From Brevibacillus laterosporus DSM 25 (lineage in GTDB: Bacteria > Bacillota > Bacilli > Brevibacillales > Brevibacillaceae), in assembly GCF_002706795.1 (NCBI RefSeq), contig NZ_CP017705.1:372001-436000 (forward strand): 64,000 nucleotides of DNA. Direction: 5' to 3'. A program made the position numbers and the translations under genes. This document shows, in pieces, positions 1 through 10,623 of the stretch (positions are counted from its first letter, which is position 1; each line of letters starts with the position of its first letter). The notes below the pieces were generated by a model that saw nothing but the letters and a program-made list of their open reading frames with translations, searched no databases and was not told the origin of the DNA.

Positions 1-899
1 CTACCGCGTGCTTTAATCCACATACCGTCTTTAATCGCCTCTAGTACTTTAACATCTTCCTTATCACGCGAAAAGATTTTGACGGTCAGCGAATCAGTAT
101 AATCTGTCATATGGAATGTTAAGATATGGCGTCCGCTTTTTAATTCTTTAATTTCTACATTAAAGACTGTACCCTGAATCGTAATTCGTCTCTCTTCCTC
201 TTGAATCTCACAGATAGGTACAGGTTCCTCCTTAATGTCATATCCAATGGTAACAGTAGTAATCGCTTCAGCCTCTTGTCCATTCTGACGCTCTTTCTCA
301 GCCTGAGCTTGCTGAGTCATTACATTTTTAACCAACGCTCGTTCCTCTTCTTTACGTTGCTCAATAAAAGCCTGCATAGCCTCATCGTTTTCTTCTGCTT
401 GGAATAGAAAACGCGGGCGTACCTGAGCAATCTTCCAAAATGCTTCCGTCAGTTGTTCATCTGCTTTTTTCGATTTCATAATATCTACTGCCATTTCAGT
501 TGGTAACAATAGCTTTACCTGGTCCCCCGCTGTCTCCATTCGTCCTGTTTTTAGGGTTCCTACCAATGTTTGCAAATGAGCATCTGGGTCGTTCAACAAG
601 TAATCCCAGTATTCTTCCACCACAATATGTACGGGCGGCTGTAAGGAATAACGAAAAATCGCATCAACCTTGGCTAAGTGTGCAAATGTTTGTTGCAATC
701 GTTTGGTAAACGCACGATATATATCAACTGGCATCATTTTTTCAAATGTGAAATGAAAAATCCATTCCTTAGTTTGTTTATATACTTCTAGCTTCTCAAT
801 ATACCCCTCGGTAAAATACCGCTCAACCATCTCTTGGGGAACCTCTAATTGCTTGAGGAGCAGAGAAAATCTATGTTTTTGTTCTGTTAATAGATCCAA
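1..899 (-). CDS. polC: DNA polymerase III PolC-type, N-terminal part (runs off left edge)
   Basis: This is the first 299 codons of the Gram-positive replicative polymerase PolC; the polymerase and 3'-5' exonuclease domains lie beyond the window. The visible protein starts MDLLTEQKHRFSLLLKQLEV, has a mixed alpha/beta N-terminal part, then a Q/E/R-rich coiled linker near residues 185-215 (QAFIEQRKEEER, QQAQAEKERQ). It ends in the OB-fold domain (RITIQGTVFNVEIKELKSGR, then TDSLTVKIFSR). The start is a TTG at 899-897, seven bases after a good AGGTG in GAGAGGTGAG; no ATG in this frame has a better site. It lies downstream of proS as in B. subtilis, but a strong terminator separates the two. Confidence 0.93.
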   Translation of the reverse strand, partial: MDLLTEQKHRFSLLLKQLEVPQEMVERYFTEGYIEKLEVYKQTKEWIFHFTFEKMMPVDIYRAFTKRLQQTFAHLAKVDAIFRYSLQPPVHIVVEEYWDYLLNDPDAHLQTLVGTLKTGRMETAGDQVKLLLPTEMAVDIMKSKKADEQLTEAFWKIAQVRPRFLFQAEENDEAMQAFIEQRKEEERALVKNVMTQQAQAEKERQNGQEAEAITTVTIGYDIKEEPVPICEIQEEERRITIQGTVFNVEIKELKSGRHILTFHMTDYTDSLTVKIFSRDKEDVKVLEAIKDGMWIKARG

Positions 900-977
900 C
901 TTTTCTCACCTCTCGCTTTTCTCCTTCTCTACCTTACGATAAAATACTAGGCAGAACCAAAGGTAATATCTACATAG

Positions 978-1011
978 AAAAGGTACCCCTTGCTGATCTG
1001 GGGTACCTTTT
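978..1011 (-). terminator. Rho-independent terminator after proS
   Basis: A perfect 12-bp stem AAAAGGTACCCC/GGGGTACCTTTT (978-989 with 1000-1011) encloses a 10-base loop. Read on the minus strand it ends in TTTTCTAT. It sits 53 bases after the proS stop codon and before polC, so it should end the pyrH-to-proS transcript. The T-rich flank on the other side is also adequate, so it may work in both directions. Confidence 0.85.
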
Positions 1012-1063
1012 TCTTTTCTACAAAATCCAAAGCAAATCCTGCATTCCTTTTGATATCTAACTC

Positions 1064-2779
1064 TTACAGATTTGCTAGCTGTTCTTTTACATAAGGGATA
1101 AGTTCGCTCACAGCTACCACAGTAGCTTCACCCGTACGTCTTACGCGAACTTCCACTGTACCTGGTTCTAATTTATCGGAAACCGTAATTCGAAGTGGTA
1201 AACCAAGTAAATCGGCATCCTTAAACTTCACACCGGCACGTTCCGTACGGTCATCGTACAACACTTCTACTCCTGCAGCTTGCAATGCTGCTGTAATCTC
1301 TTCACTCATTTCACGCTGTTGATCCGATTTTACATTAATCGGAATTACATGTGCATGATATGGAGCAACAGATACTGGCCAGATAATACCATTCTCGTCA
1401 TTGTTTTGTTCAATGACAGCAGCCAGTGTACGAGATACACCAATACCGTAACATCCCATGATCATCGTTTGTTCACGACCATTCTCATCTAGGAAGGTAG
1501 CTCCGATTGGCTCTGAGTATTTTGTACCCAACTTAAATACGTGACCTACTTCTACACCACGGGCGAAGGCGATTGGAGCTTGTGTACGTGGGCAAACATC
1601 ACCCTCCTGAATATTTCGCAGATCAGCAAAACGAGACACCTGATAATCGCGTCCATATTGCGCGTTCTTCAAATGGTAATCTACTTCGTTTGCTCCAACA
1701 ATAGCACTAGCTACCTCTTGAACGTAATTGTCTGCTACTACCTCAATCTTTTTCTCACCAGCACCAACAGGACCAATAAAACCGACTGGAGCACCTAGCT
1801 TCTCAGTGATTTCTGTTTCTGTCGCCATGCGTATATCAATCGCGTCAAACATATTTTTTAGCTTCACTTCATTCAATTCATGATCCCCACGAATCAAAAC
1901 GAGTACAAACTGATCATCCACCATGTAAGCTAAGCTTTTCACGATGTCTTTGCCTTCAATACCCAGACTTTCTTTTAATTGTTCAATGGTTCTGGTGTTT
2001 GGTGTGTGGATTTTTTCTAATGGAGCCACGTCTACTTCTACAGAAGTTGGTCCGTTATACAAAACTTCCGCTTTCTCCAGATTAGCTGCATAATCGCCTT
2101 CTGTAGAATAAGCAATCGTATCTTCCCCGATTTCACACAGCGCCATAAATTCGTAAGTCCCTGTTCCACCAATAGAACCCGCGTCGGCTTCTACCGCACG
2201 ATAGTTAAGTCCAACACGAGTGAAAATACGGTGGTACGCATGGAACATATCATCAAAGCTCTTATCCAAACCTTCTTGAGTTTTATCAAAAGAATAAGCA
2301 TCCTTCATCATAAATTCTCGACAACGTATCAATCCAAAACGCGGACGTACCTCATCGCGGAATTTTGTTTGAATTTGATACAGGTTAATTGGCAATTTTT
2401 TATAGGAATTGATTTCGCTAGCTACTAGGGTAGCTACAACCTCTTCATGAGTTGGTCCTAAAGCAAAACGACGATCATGGCGATCACGTAAGCGCATCAA
2501 TTCAGGACCATAATGGTCCCACCGACCACTTTTCTCCCAAATTTCCGCTGGTTGAATCGTTGGCATTAAAATCTCTTGTGCACCTGCGTTATTCATTTCT
2601 TCACGCACGATGTTTTGAATTTTATGGAGGACACGCAGAGCAATCGGCATAAATGTATAAATACCGGAAGCTAACTGTCTTGCAAGACCAGCACGCAACA
2701 ACAGTTTATGACTGGCAATTTCTGCGTCTGCTGGTACCTCGCGTAAAGTAGGGATTAGTAATTGGCTTTGCCTTAACAC
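1064..2779 (-). CDS. proS: Prolyl-tRNA synthetase (bacterial type with editing domain)
   Basis: It charges tRNA-Pro with proline in the cytosol. The protein has 571 residues, normal for the bacterial class. Class II motif 2 is visible in [17 protein letters not shown] (about residue 140), followed by the inserted YbaK-like editing domain (about 225-400), motif 3 in [13 protein letters not shown] (about 440) and a C-terminal anticodon-binding domain. The chosen start is GTG at 2779, seven bases after AAAGGAGG, giving a protein that begins (M)[13 protein letters not shown] like its relatives. A TTG 21 bases further upstream is possible, but the ribosome site would then lie inside the gene. It is the last gene before the terminator at 978-1011. 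Confidence 0.96.
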   Translation of the reverse strand: MLRQSQLLIPTLREVPADAEIASHKLLLRAGLARQLASGIYTFMPIALRVLHKIQNIVREEMNNAGAQEILMPTIQPAEIWEKSGRWDHYGPELMRLRDRHDRRFALGPTHEEVVATLVASEINSYKKLPINLYQIQTKFRDEVRPRFGLIRCREFMMKDAYSFDKTQEGLDKSFDDMFHAYHRIFTRVGLNYRAVEADAGSIGGTGTYEFMALCEIGEDTIAYSTEGDYAANLEKAEVLYNGPTSVEVDVAPLEKIHTPNTRTIEQLKESLGIEGKDIVKSLAYMVDDQFVLVLIRGDHELNEVKLKNMFDAIDIRMATETEITEKLGAPVGFIGPVGAGEKKIEVVADNYVQEVASAIVGANEVDYHLKNAQYGRDYQVSRFADLRNIQEGDVCPRTQAPIAFARGVEVGHVFKLGTKYSEPIGATFLDENGREQTMIMGCYGIGVSRTLAAVIEQNNDENGIIWPVSVAPYHAHVIPINVKSDQQREMSEEITAALQAAGVEVLYDDRTERAGVKFKDADLLGLPLRITVSDKLEPGTVEVRVRRTGEATVVAVSELIPYVKEQLANL

Positions 2780-2811
2780 ACAAGTTCCTCCTTTGATCAA
2801 ATCAACACGTT

Positions 2812-3876
2812 CTATTCTTCTTCCATGATTGTGTTAATCTCTTTCATTAACTCTTCAAAAAGTTCGTCTTCTTTTACTTTACGGATGATTTCACCGTTGC
2901 GGAAGATTAGACCCTCTCCATTACCACCAGCAACACCCACATCGGCTTCACGTGCTTCACCTGGTCCGTTAACTGCACAGCCCATAACAGCCACCTTCAA
3001 TGGTTTTTTCAATGTGCTGACTGCGTCTTCCACCTTAGTTGCCAACCCGATCAGATCAATAGCACAACGACCACAAGATGGGCAAGCAATAACAACTGGA
3101 TCATTATTGACGATATCTAGACTGCGCAAAATCTGTTTCGCTACCTTAATTTCTTCAACAGGATCAGCCGTGAGTGATACACGGATTGTGTCACCGATGC
3201 CCATGGATAAAACCGTACCAATTCCTACAGCAGATTTAATGCTACCAGAGAATTGCGTACCTGCTTCTGTTACCCCTACATGTAACGGATAAGGACGACG
3301 TTCTGCCATTAACGAATAGGTCTGAATCATGGTTGGAACATCTGAAGATTTTAGTGAGATCGTAATATTATCATAGTTTAGGTCTTCCAGAATCTCGACG
3401 TGGTTCATGGCTGATTCCACGATCGCTTCCGGACTTGGATATCCGTATTTGTCTAGTAAACGTTTTTCTACTGAACCTGAGTTTACACCAATACGAATAG
3501 GAACATTTCGTTCACGGCAAGCATCGACTACTGCCTGTGTTCGTTTCCGATTACCAATATTCCCTGGATTAATTCGGATTTTATCAATTCCACTTTCCAA
3601 TGCTGTAAGCGCTAATCGATAGTCAAAATGAATATCAGCTACTAACGGCAATGGTGAACGTTCTTTAATTTGCTTGATTGCTTTGGCAGCATCTTCATTA
3701 ACAACCGCTAAGCGAACAATTTGGCACCCAGCTTCATGTAATTGCTCTATCTGTTTGAGCGTAGCTTCTACATCACGCGTATCAGCGGTGGTCATAGATT
3801 GGATAACCACACTTTTCTGTCCCCCAATTTGGACTCCGCCTACAAATACCGGTTTGGTCTCCTCGCGCTTAAACAA
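2812..3876 (-). CDS. ispG: 4-hydroxy-3-methylbut-2-enyl diphosphate synthase
   Basis: IspG catalyses the penultimate step of the MEP isoprenoid pathway, reducing MEcPP to HMBPP with a [4Fe-4S] cluster. Visible are the TIM-barrel N-terminus ([20 protein letters not shown]) and the cluster cysteines in [12 protein letters not shown] and [14 protein letters not shown] at 3876 lies nine bases after AAGGAG and is preferred. A GTG at 3885 is only one base after the same site, so it is unlikely. Length 354 aa is normal. In B. subtilis this gene is elsewhere; here it sits beside dxr, so two MEP-pathway genes share the operon with uppS and cdsA. Confidence 0.95.
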   Translation of the reverse strand: MFKREETKPVFVGGVQIGGQKSVVIQSMTTADTRDVEATLKQIEQLHEAGCQIVRLAVVNEDAAKAIKQIKERSPLPLVADIHFDYRLALTALESGIDKIRINPGNIGNRKRTQAVVDACRERNVPIRIGVNSGSVEKRLLDKYGYPSPEAIVESAMNHVEILEDLNYDNITISLKSSDVPTMIQTYSLMAERRPYPLHVGVTEAGTQFSGSIKSAVGIGTVLSMGIGDTIRVSLTADPVEEIKVAKQILRSLDIVNNDPVVIACPSCGRCAIDLIGLATKVEDAVSTLKKPLKVAVMGCAVNGPGEAREADVGVAGGNGEGLIFRNGEIIRKVKEDELFEELMKEINTIMEEE

Positions 3877-3916
3877 AGTAAGCACACTCCTTTATCTGTC
3901 TCTCTCTACAGATGAA

Positions 3917-5176
3917 TTACTGTAAAAAGAGTCGTTGTATATCATTCCAAGTCACAACTAGAATTAGCATCATCAATAAAGCAAAACCAACAAAGTGAAC
4001 CATGCCTTCTTTGTTAGGATCGATCGGTTTGCCACGCAGTGCCTCAATCGCAATGAACACAATGCGTCCACCATCTAGGGCAGGGATTGGAAGCAGGTTA
4101 AAAATGCCAAGGTTAATACTCAAAAGTGCTGTCCATGTAAAGAGTGCCGCAAGACCACTTTGCGCAAATTGGCTTGTCATTGTAAAGATACCTGCTGGTC
4201 CACTCAAATCTTTCACACTTACATGTCCCGTAAAGAGCTGAGACAGATTGGTGAAGATTGTTTTAGTCCAAAAAATTGTTTGGTCATAGCCATGCTTAAT
4301 CGCTAATCCAAACTCTTTCTTGACACCAGCACCAACCATTATTTTACCTTGTTCATTTACCTGTACAGGTACGACAATGTCTTGCCCATCCCTATTGATC
4401 TTCATTTCAATTTTTTTATTAGGGGATGCATTAACTACTCCCACAAATTGGTTCCATTCATTTATTGCTGTACCATCGATGCTGAGAATGCGATCTCCCT
4501 GTTTCAACCCAGCCTGATAAGCAGGTCCATCTGGAATAACTTGGCCTAAAACAGCATCTTTTGTCGGAGCTCCGAAGAATAAACCACCCACCACAAATAT
4601 AGCAAAAGCTAAAATGAAGTTAGCAGCAGGTCCAGCAAAAATAGCCAAGAAACGTTGCCATAATGTTTTCCCTTTAAATTGGCGATTAAAAGGGGCGATC
4701 TGTACTTCCTTACCTTCGATCACCAACATCGTCTGAGGATCAACAGCAAATGTCTTCGCTTCTCCCTGTATATCCAATGTCATGATCAAATCATGTTCAA
4801 GATCATAGCGGACCACATTACCTATAGTTGCATGATCGGGGATATCATTTGGAGTAACATAAATGTGAGAAACCTGATTAGCTTGATTAAACAGAACCCC
4901 GACTTCCATATGCGGTTGCAATACTTCCATCTCAGGGTCTTCACCAGCCATTCGTACCATACCACCGATAGGTAACCAACGCAGTGTATATTCTGTCTCG
5001 CCTTTTTTAAAGCTAAACATTTTTGGTCCCATTCCTAGCGCGAACTCGCGGCATAAAATACCTGCCCGTTTTGCTAACAAAAAATGGCCCATTTCATGGA
5101 AAAAGACCAACAATCCAAAAATAACCACGAAAGCGATTACCGATCCAAAACCAATCTGTACGGGAGGCATTTGCAT
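3917..5176 (-). CDS. rseP: Site-2 metalloprotease RseP/RasP
   Basis: This is an intramembrane zinc protease that cuts transmembrane segments of anti-sigma factors and small membrane peptides. The first membrane segment carries the zinc motif FFHEMGHFLLAKR. A PDZ domain follows (about residues 205-285, GPAYQAGLKQGDRILSIDG), then the second catalytic motif NLLPIPALDGGR and C-terminal membrane helices. The 419-residue length matches RasP. The start is ATG at 5176, eight bases after AAAGGTGG; an in-frame upstream extension to 5218 has no ribosome site. It lies between dxr and ispG. The dxr gap of 145 bases shows no terminator. Confidence 0.95.
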   Translation of the reverse strand: MQMPPVQIGFGSVIAFVVIFGLLVFFHEMGHFLLAKRAGILCREFALGMGPKMFSFKKGETEYTLRWLPIGGMVRMAGEDPEMEVLQPHMEVGVLFNQANQVSHIYVTPNDIPDHATIGNVVRYDLEHDLIMTLDIQGEAKTFAVDPQTMLVIEGKEVQIAPFNRQFKGKTLWQRFLAIFAGPAANFILAFAIFVVGGLFFGAPTKDAVLGQVIPDGPAYQAGLKQGDRILSIDGTAINEWNQFVGVVNASPNKKIEMKINRDGQDIVVPVQVNEQGKIMVGAGVKKEFGLAIKHGYDQTIFWTKTIFTNLSQLFTGHVSVKDLSGPAGIFTMTSQFAQSGLAALFTWTALLSINLGIFNLLPIPALDGGRIVFIAIEALRGKPIDPNKEGMVHFVGFALLMMLILVVTWNDIQRLFLQ

Positions 5177-5321
5177 AGATATAGCCACCTTTCCTTCTAA
5201 TTCGTGATTGAGAAGCACTCACCCGTTCTATCGAAACAGGACCACTACTCTACTATATGTAGTTATAGCGTCTAATCAGTACCCTGTCTCTGGCAAAGCT
5301 TTTCGCTTGTTTCTTCAACTC

Positions 5322-6482
5322 TTACTTGCCCCAGTTTCGTGCAGTATGTCGTGCCCATGCATCAACTTCATCAATCTCTTCTAAGGTAGGATGTAGACTT
5401 GTTTGGTGCAGTGCACATACCTGATGAACGACATCTTCAATTCCAACAATTGTTAGTTCATCTTGCAAAAAACGCGAAACTGCTACTTCATTGGCCGCAT
5501 TTAGAACAGCGGGCAGTGTACCACCAACCTTACCGCAATCATACGCTAGTTTTAAGAGTGGATAGCGGGTGAAATCCATCTCTTTAAAATGAAGCGTACC
5601 GCATGTAACGAGGTCCAAAGCCTCAGTCGGTAACGGCCACCGACTTGGATAGGTTAGAGCATACTGAATTGGAACCTTCATATCCGGTGTTCCCAATTGT
5701 GCTATCACGGCCTTATCTTTGTATTCTACCATAGAATGTATAATACTTTCATAGTGAAGAATTGTCTCTATCTGCTCATATGGCATGCCGAATAGCCAAT
5801 GAGCCTCTAATACTTCAAATCCTTTATTCATCATGGTAGCCGAATCAATTGTTATTTTAGCTCCCATACTCCAATTGGGATGTCGCAAAGCATCTTCACG
5901 AGTAACATGAGCTAACTCATCCCGAGACAGATGTCGGAGTGATCCTCCTGAAGCTGTAATAATTAGTTTAGAAACATCCTGTCGATTTTCACCATTTAGA
6001 GCCTGAAAAATGGCAGAATGCTCACTGTCAACAGGAACAATCGTCGCCTGATGCTTTTGAGCAGCCTCCATGACTAAGTGTCCTGCACTTACCAAGGTTT
6101 CCTTATTAGCAAGTCCAATGGTTTTGCCACGTTCAATAGCAGCCAGAGTTGGTTTAACTCCTACACTACCTACTACTGCTGACATCACAAACGATGCTTG
6201 TGGATGTGTTGCTACCTCAATCAAGCCATCTAGTCCGTACACAATCTCTACAGATAAAACTCCAGCTAGACGTTTCGATAATTCTCGTGCGAGCTCTTCT
6301 GTCCCTACGGAAATCAGTTCCGGTTTAGCATACAAAGCTTGTTCTTCCAATAAGTCAATGTTATGACCGGCTGCCATTGCTACGATATTAAATTGATCGG
6401 GGTGCTGTTTCACTACTTCCATGGTACTTGTCCCGATCGAACCGGTAGAACCTAACAGCGATATGTTCTTCACCCATTTCAC
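5322..6482 (-). CDS. dxr: 1-deoxy-D-xylulose 5-phosphate reductoisomerase
   Basis: Dxr commits carbon to the MEP pathway by converting DXP to MEP with NADPH. It shows the nucleotide-binding start [16 protein letters not shown], the substrate and metal site [11 protein letters not shown], and the conserved [20 protein letters not shown]. Length 386 aa is typical. Two GTG codons compete as the start: 6482, seven bases after AGGGG, and 6473, six bases after GAGGTG, which would give the shorter VKNISLLG N-terminus seen in relatives. It is in the same direction as and close to cdsA (31 bases). Confidence 0.95.
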   Translation of the reverse strand: MKWVKNISLLGSTGSIGTSTMEVVKQHPDQFNIVAMAAGHNIDLLEEQALYAKPELISVGTEELARELSKRLAGVLSVEIVYGLDGLIEVATHPQASFVMSAVVGSVGVKPTLAAIERGKTIGLANKETLVSAGHLVMEAAQKHQATIVPVDSEHSAIFQALNGENRQDVSKLIITASGGSLRHLSRDELAHVTREDALRHPNWSMGAKITIDSATMMNKGFEVLEAHWLFGMPYEQIETILHYESIIHSMVEYKDKAVIAQLGTPDMKVPIQYALTYPSRWPLPTEALDLVTCGTLHFKEMDFTRYPLLKLAYDCGKVGGTLPAVLNAANEVAVSRFLQDELTIVGIEDVVHQVCALHQTSLHPTLEEIDEVDAWARHTARNWGK

Positions 6483-6513
6483 CTCAAAACCCCTATTGTC
6501 TAAGAACTTTTAC

Positions 6514-7371
6514 TTAAAACAAGCCAAACAAGTACAGTACTGGAAACACAATTAGCATACTATCAAAACGATCGAGGATGCCACCGTGCCCTGGAAGAAT
6601 ATGGCCTGAATCCTTCACTGCGAAATGACGCTTGTAAGCTGATTCTACTAAATCTCCCAGCGGACCGACAATACCTGTAATTGCTGCAATTGCCAAAGCT
6701 TGTCCCCATGGAAGAGCTCCTGGTACTTGCAAAAAAATCAATAAAGCATCGATTACACCGACAACTACAAGGGAGGCAAGGAAACCTCCAAGCGCTCCCT
6801 CTACCGTTTTATTTGGACTAATATCTGGCCATAATTTGCGTTTCCCCAATGCTTTGCCTGCAAAATAGGCTCCAGAATCCGTTGACCATACAGATAACAA
6901 AATGATAATAGTGAGCCAAAATCCAGCTAGACCTACGCCCCCACGAGCCACGGCAACGTAATGAAAACCATATCCTATGTATAACGCTCCGAGTAATACC
7001 AGAGCGGCATGTTCAATATGAAATCGATTTTTGCTAAGTACAGTATAAAATAGCAACAAAAATAACGGTAGAAGAAGAATTTGACTCCATTCTACTGTGA
7101 TTGCACCAAAATCACTTACCTTCAAAAACCCGAGTACTGGGAAAAATAAAGCTGTGAGATCTGGTTGCCAAGCACTTATTAAAATGACATAGCCTAGGAT
7201 ACCTGGAAAACTAAATGGCTTTATGTTGGCCATGCGTAAAAATTCAAAAAGGCCGATGAAGGCCATAAGTAATACAAGGGATGAGTACCAAATCCCTCCC
7301 AGATATACTAGGGTTAGAAAACCAACACCCCCAAGTAATCCGGTAATTATCCGTTCCTTCACTTGTTCCAC
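6514..7371 (-). CDS. cdsA: Phosphatidate cytidylyltransferase
   Basis: CdsA makes CDP-diacylglycerol from phosphatidic acid and CTP at the membrane, the precursor of acidic phospholipids. The 285-residue protein is almost wholly hydrophobic with about eight membrane segments. It ends in the CDS signature, seen as SAYKRHFAVKDSGHILPGHG followed by GILDRFDS. It follows uppS by nine bases and precedes dxr, the arrangement known from B. subtilis. This places lipid head-group activation beside isoprenoid carrier synthesis. Confidence 0.95.
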   Translation of the reverse strand: MEQVKERIITGLLGGVGFLTLVYLGGIWYSSLVLLMAFIGLFEFLRMANIKPFSFPGILGYVILISAWQPDLTALFFPVLGFLKVSDFGAITVEWSQILLLPLFLLLFYTVLSKNRFHIEHAALVLLGALYIGYGFHYVAVARGGVGLAGFWLTIIILLSVWSTDSGAYFAGKALGKRKLWPDISPNKTVEGALGGFLASLVVVGVIDALLIFLQVPGALPWGQALAIAAITGIVGPLGDLVESAYKRHFAVKDSGHILPGHGGILDRFDSMLIVFPVLYLFGLF

Positions 7372-7380
7372 CTCTCCAGA

Positions 7381-8184
7381 TCAAACTGCGCCATATCGAC
7401 GAGCTCGACCTTGGTATTCAGCAATCGCCTGCACGAAATACTCTCTGGAAAAATCGGGCCAATACACATCCGTGAACCAAAATTCCGTATAAGCTAGCTG
7501 CCATAACATAAAATTGCTAATACGAATTTCTCCGCTCGTGCGAATTAACAAATCAGGTTCGGGAATTCCTTGTGTATATAAATGTGAGGCAATTGTTTCC
7601 TCATCAATTTGTTCAGGTGTTAACTTGCCTTGAGCGATCAATTGAGCAATCTCTTTTGTCGCTTTTAAAATTTCATCACGCCCTCCATAATTAAGGGCAA
7701 AATTAAGTTGTAATCCAGTATTGTTTTTTGTTTTTTCCTCTGCTTCAATCAAAGCCTTTAGAGTATGAGAAGGCAATCCTTCTCGAGAACCTATCATGCG
7801 TATTCTTACATTTCGTTCGACTAATTCTACCAATTCAGTCGACAAGAACTCCTGTGGGAGTTTCATTAGAAATTCAACTTCGTCCTTAGGACGTTTCCAA
7901 TTCTCTGTAGAGAAGGCGTACATAGTTAATACACCTACACCGATTTCATCAGCTGCTTTCACCACATCTTTTACGGTTTTCATTCCCTGATGGTGTCCAG
8001 CAACACGCGGTAAATTACGTTTTTTAGCCCATCGTCCATTACCGTCCATAATGACTGCTACATGGTGCGGAATGATTCCTGCTTGATCAAACGTATTGTC
8101 TTTACGTTCTTCCTGCCTACCGCTAAACATTTTCCCTAACCGTTCTAACATACAGGTTTCCCCCAAAAAGAGAGACATAGACAT
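7381..8184 (-). CDS. uppS: Undecaprenyl diphosphate synthase (isoprenyl transferase)
   Basis: UppS elongates farnesyl diphosphate to C55 undecaprenyl diphosphate, the lipid carrier for peptidoglycan and teichoic acid. The diphosphate-binding motif VIMDGNGRWAKKR and downstream RVAGHHQGMKT are clear, as is the late RTSGEIRISNFMLWQLAYTE. The start is uncertain. The first ATG (8184) is two to three bases after GGGGGAG, which is the right arm of a strong hairpin. A second ATG at 8178 is better spaced from the same site. A third at 8151 (MLERLGKM) gives 256 aa, closer to relatives, with a weaker GGGGG site. It follows frr by 38 bases. Confidence 0.93.
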   Translation of the reverse strand: MSMSLFLGETCMLERLGKMFSGRQEERKDNTFDQAGIIPHHVAVIMDGNGRWAKKRNLPRVAGHHQGMKTVKDVVKAADEIGVGVLTMYAFSTENWKRPKDEVEFLMKLPQEFLSTELVELVERNVRIRMIGSREGLPSHTLKALIEAEEKTKNNTGLQLNFALNYGGRDEILKATKEIAQLIAQGKLTPEQIDEETIASHLYTQGIPEPDLLIRTSGEIRISNFMLWQLAYTEFWFTDVYWPDFSREYFVQAIAEYQGRARRYGAV

Positions 8185-8186
8185 AG

Positions 8187-8208
8187 CTCCCCCTCTTCAG
8201 AGAGGGGG
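8187..8208 (-). promoter_or_regulatory. Hairpin covering the uppS ribosome-binding site
   Basis: A perfect 8-bp stem CCCCCTCT/AGAGGGGG (8189-8196 with 8201-8208) has a four-base loop and lies in the frr-uppS gap. On the minus-strand mRNA the 3' arm is followed by AG and, after two more bases, the first uppS ATG. It therefore includes the only strong purine-rich site for that start. No T-run follows, so it is not an ordinary terminator. Translational control of uppS, or mRNA-end stabilisation of frr, are inferences. Confidence 0.55.
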
Positions 8209-8222
8209 AACATTTTCTCACA

Positions 8223-8780
8223 TTATACCTCGAGAATGTCCTTCTCTTTATCTTTTACGATTTTGTCAACTTCCGCAATAAACCTATCGGTTGTTTTTTG
8301 AACCGTTTCTTGATGACCGCGGGATTCATCCTCAGAAATAGAAGCCGCTTTTTCCAACTTTTTAATACCTTCATTTGCATCGCGACGTACGTTACGAATT
8401 GCTACTTTTGCATCTTCACCACTCTTGCTTGCAACTTTCACTAAGTCACGACGGCGTTCTTCTGTAAGTGGTGGAACTGCAATACGAATGACCGAACCAT
8501 CATTGGTTGGCGTAAGTCCGATATCAGATTGCATGATTGCTTTATCGATATCCTTTAGGGCATTCTTATCCCAAGGCTGAACTTGCAACATACGCGGTTC
8601 TGGAGCAACTACGTTAGCCAATTGATTGATTGGTGTCGGTGTTCCATAGTAATCCACCACGATTTTATCTAACATAGCTGGAGTTGCACGACCTGCTCGC
8701 AATGTCGCTAGGTCCTTTTTTAATGTATGAATCGCCTTGCTCATGCGATCTTCCATATCCTTTAAGATGTTTTGTGGCAT
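8223..8780 (-). CDS. frr: Ribosome recycling factor
   Basis: RRF splits the post-termination ribosome together with EF-G. The 185-residue protein is full length and shows the family core LATLRAGRATPAMLDKI, PINQLANVV and the charged three-helix bundle with VKVASKSGEDAKVAIRNVRR. The pyrH stop TAA is followed directly by the frr ATG with no spacer, so translation is probably coupled. The pyrH-frr-uppS-cdsA order is conserved in Bacillales. Confidence 0.97.
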   Translation of the reverse strand: MPQNILKDMEDRMSKAIHTLKKDLATLRAGRATPAMLDKIVVDYYGTPTPINQLANVVAPEPRMLQVQPWDKNALKDIDKAIMQSDIGLTPTNDGSVIRIAVPPLTEERRRDLVKVASKSGEDAKVAIRNVRRDANEGIKKLEKAASISEDESRGHQETVQKTTDRFIAEVDKIVKDKEKDILEV

Positions 8781-9524
<744 letters not shown>

Positions 9525-9556
9525 TCATTTCGTATTGCTCTTATTTCCTGTCTTTC

Positions 9557-9592
9557 TTTAAAAATAGGGAACACAGCGGTGTTCCCTATTTT
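9557..9592 (-). terminator. Rho-independent terminator after tsf
   Basis: A perfect 14-bp stem (9561-9574 with 9579-9592, arms AAAATAGGGAACAC and GTGTTCCCTATTTT) has a four-base loop. On the minus strand it ends in TTTTTAAAG. It begins five bases after the tsf stop codon and separates rpsB-tsf from pyrH. Confidence 0.9.
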
Positions 9593-9596
9593 CATC

Positions 9597-10481
9597 TTAT
9601 TGCTTATTCACTTGCGCCATTACTTCAGCAGCAAAATCTTCTTGTTTCTTTTCAATACCTTCCCCAACTTGGAAGCGAGCGAAGCCTTTGAAGCTAGCTC
9701 CTACTTCTTTCAACAATTGAGAAACGCGTTTGTCTGGATCTTTAACAAATGGTTGCTCAACCAAGCAGTATTCTTCGAAGAATTTTGCCATACGGCCTTC
9801 CACCATTTTGTCTACGATGTTAGCAGGTTTGCCTTCAGACAGCGCTTGGTTTTTCAATACTTCACGCTCACGATCAATCACGTCTTGAGAAACTTCTTCT
9901 CTCACGCCAAAACGTGGGCTAGAAGCTGCTGCGTGCATTGCTAGGTCTTTTGCCAAAGCTTCATTGTCAGAGTCATTTAAAGCTACCAACGCACCGATTT
10001 TTCCACCCATGTGTAGGTATCCACCAAAAACGCCGTTGTCAGCTTTTTCAAGGATTTCAAAACGACGGAAGCTGATGTTTTCACCAATTGTTGCGATTTT
10101 CGCGTTAATTGTTGTACCCAAATCTTCTCCACCTTGGAAAGCTTGAGTCAAAGCTTCTTCAACAGTAGCCGGGCGAGCGTTTACTACGTGTTCAGCAATA
10201 TCTTTAACTAGTTGTTGGAACTCAGGGTTTTTAGCAACGAAGTCCGTCTCACAGTTAACTTCTACTACTGTACCAATATTTCCGTTTACTGCGAATCCAG
10301 TTAAACCTTCAGCAGCGATACGTCCGGACTTTTTCGCAGCTTTTGCGATACCTTTTTCACGAAGTAGGTCAATCGCTTTTTCGATATCACCATTTACTTC
10401 TTCTAGTGCGCGTTTGCAGTCCATCATACCTGCGCCTGTTCTTTCGCGCAATTCTTTAACTGTTTGTGCCGTAATTGCCAT
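9597..10481 (-). CDS. tsf: Translation elongation factor Ts
   Basis: EF-Ts exchanges GDP for GTP on EF-Tu. The N-terminal UBA-like module ([20 protein letters not shown]) and the TDFVAKN motif in [16 protein letters not shown] are intact. The 294-residue length with two core subdomains is normal for Firmicutes. It follows rpsB by 142 bases containing a hairpin terminator, so tsf may receive only part of the rpsB transcript. Confidence 0.97.
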   Translation of the reverse strand: MAITAQTVKELRERTGAGMMDCKRALEEVNGDIEKAIDLLREKGIAKAAKKSGRIAAEGLTGFAVNGNIGTVVEVNCETDFVAKNPEFQQLVKDIAEHVVNARPATVEEALTQAFQGGEDLGTTINAKIATIGENISFRRFEILEKADNGVFGGYLHMGGKIGALVALNDSDNEALAKDLAMHAAASSPRFGVREEVSQDVIDREREVLKNQALSEGKPANIVDKMVEGRMAKFFEEYCLVEQPFVKDPDKRVSQLLKEVGASFKGFARFQVGEGIEKKQEDFAAEVMAQVNKQ

Positions 10482-10577
10482 TGAATTACATCCTCCTTCA
10501 ACTAATCCGCAAGCATCTTATTGCCTACGTATGTAATGTGTGAAACTCTTCGTCGGGAGATACTATTGTATTCGTAG

Positions 10578-10615
10578 AAAAAGGTGGACGGGGTTCTGAA
10601 AACCCTCAGTCCACC
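10578..10615 (-). terminator. Terminator or attenuator between rpsB and tsf
   Basis: The outer stem GGTGGAC/GTCCACC (10583-10589 with 10609-10615) and an inner pairing of GGGTT with AACCC form a long hairpin. On the minus strand it ends in five T residues. It lies directly after the rpsB stop. Since tsf follows without an obvious promoter of its own, partial read-through is likely. Confidence 0.75.
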
Positions 10616-10623
10616 CTCATTCA

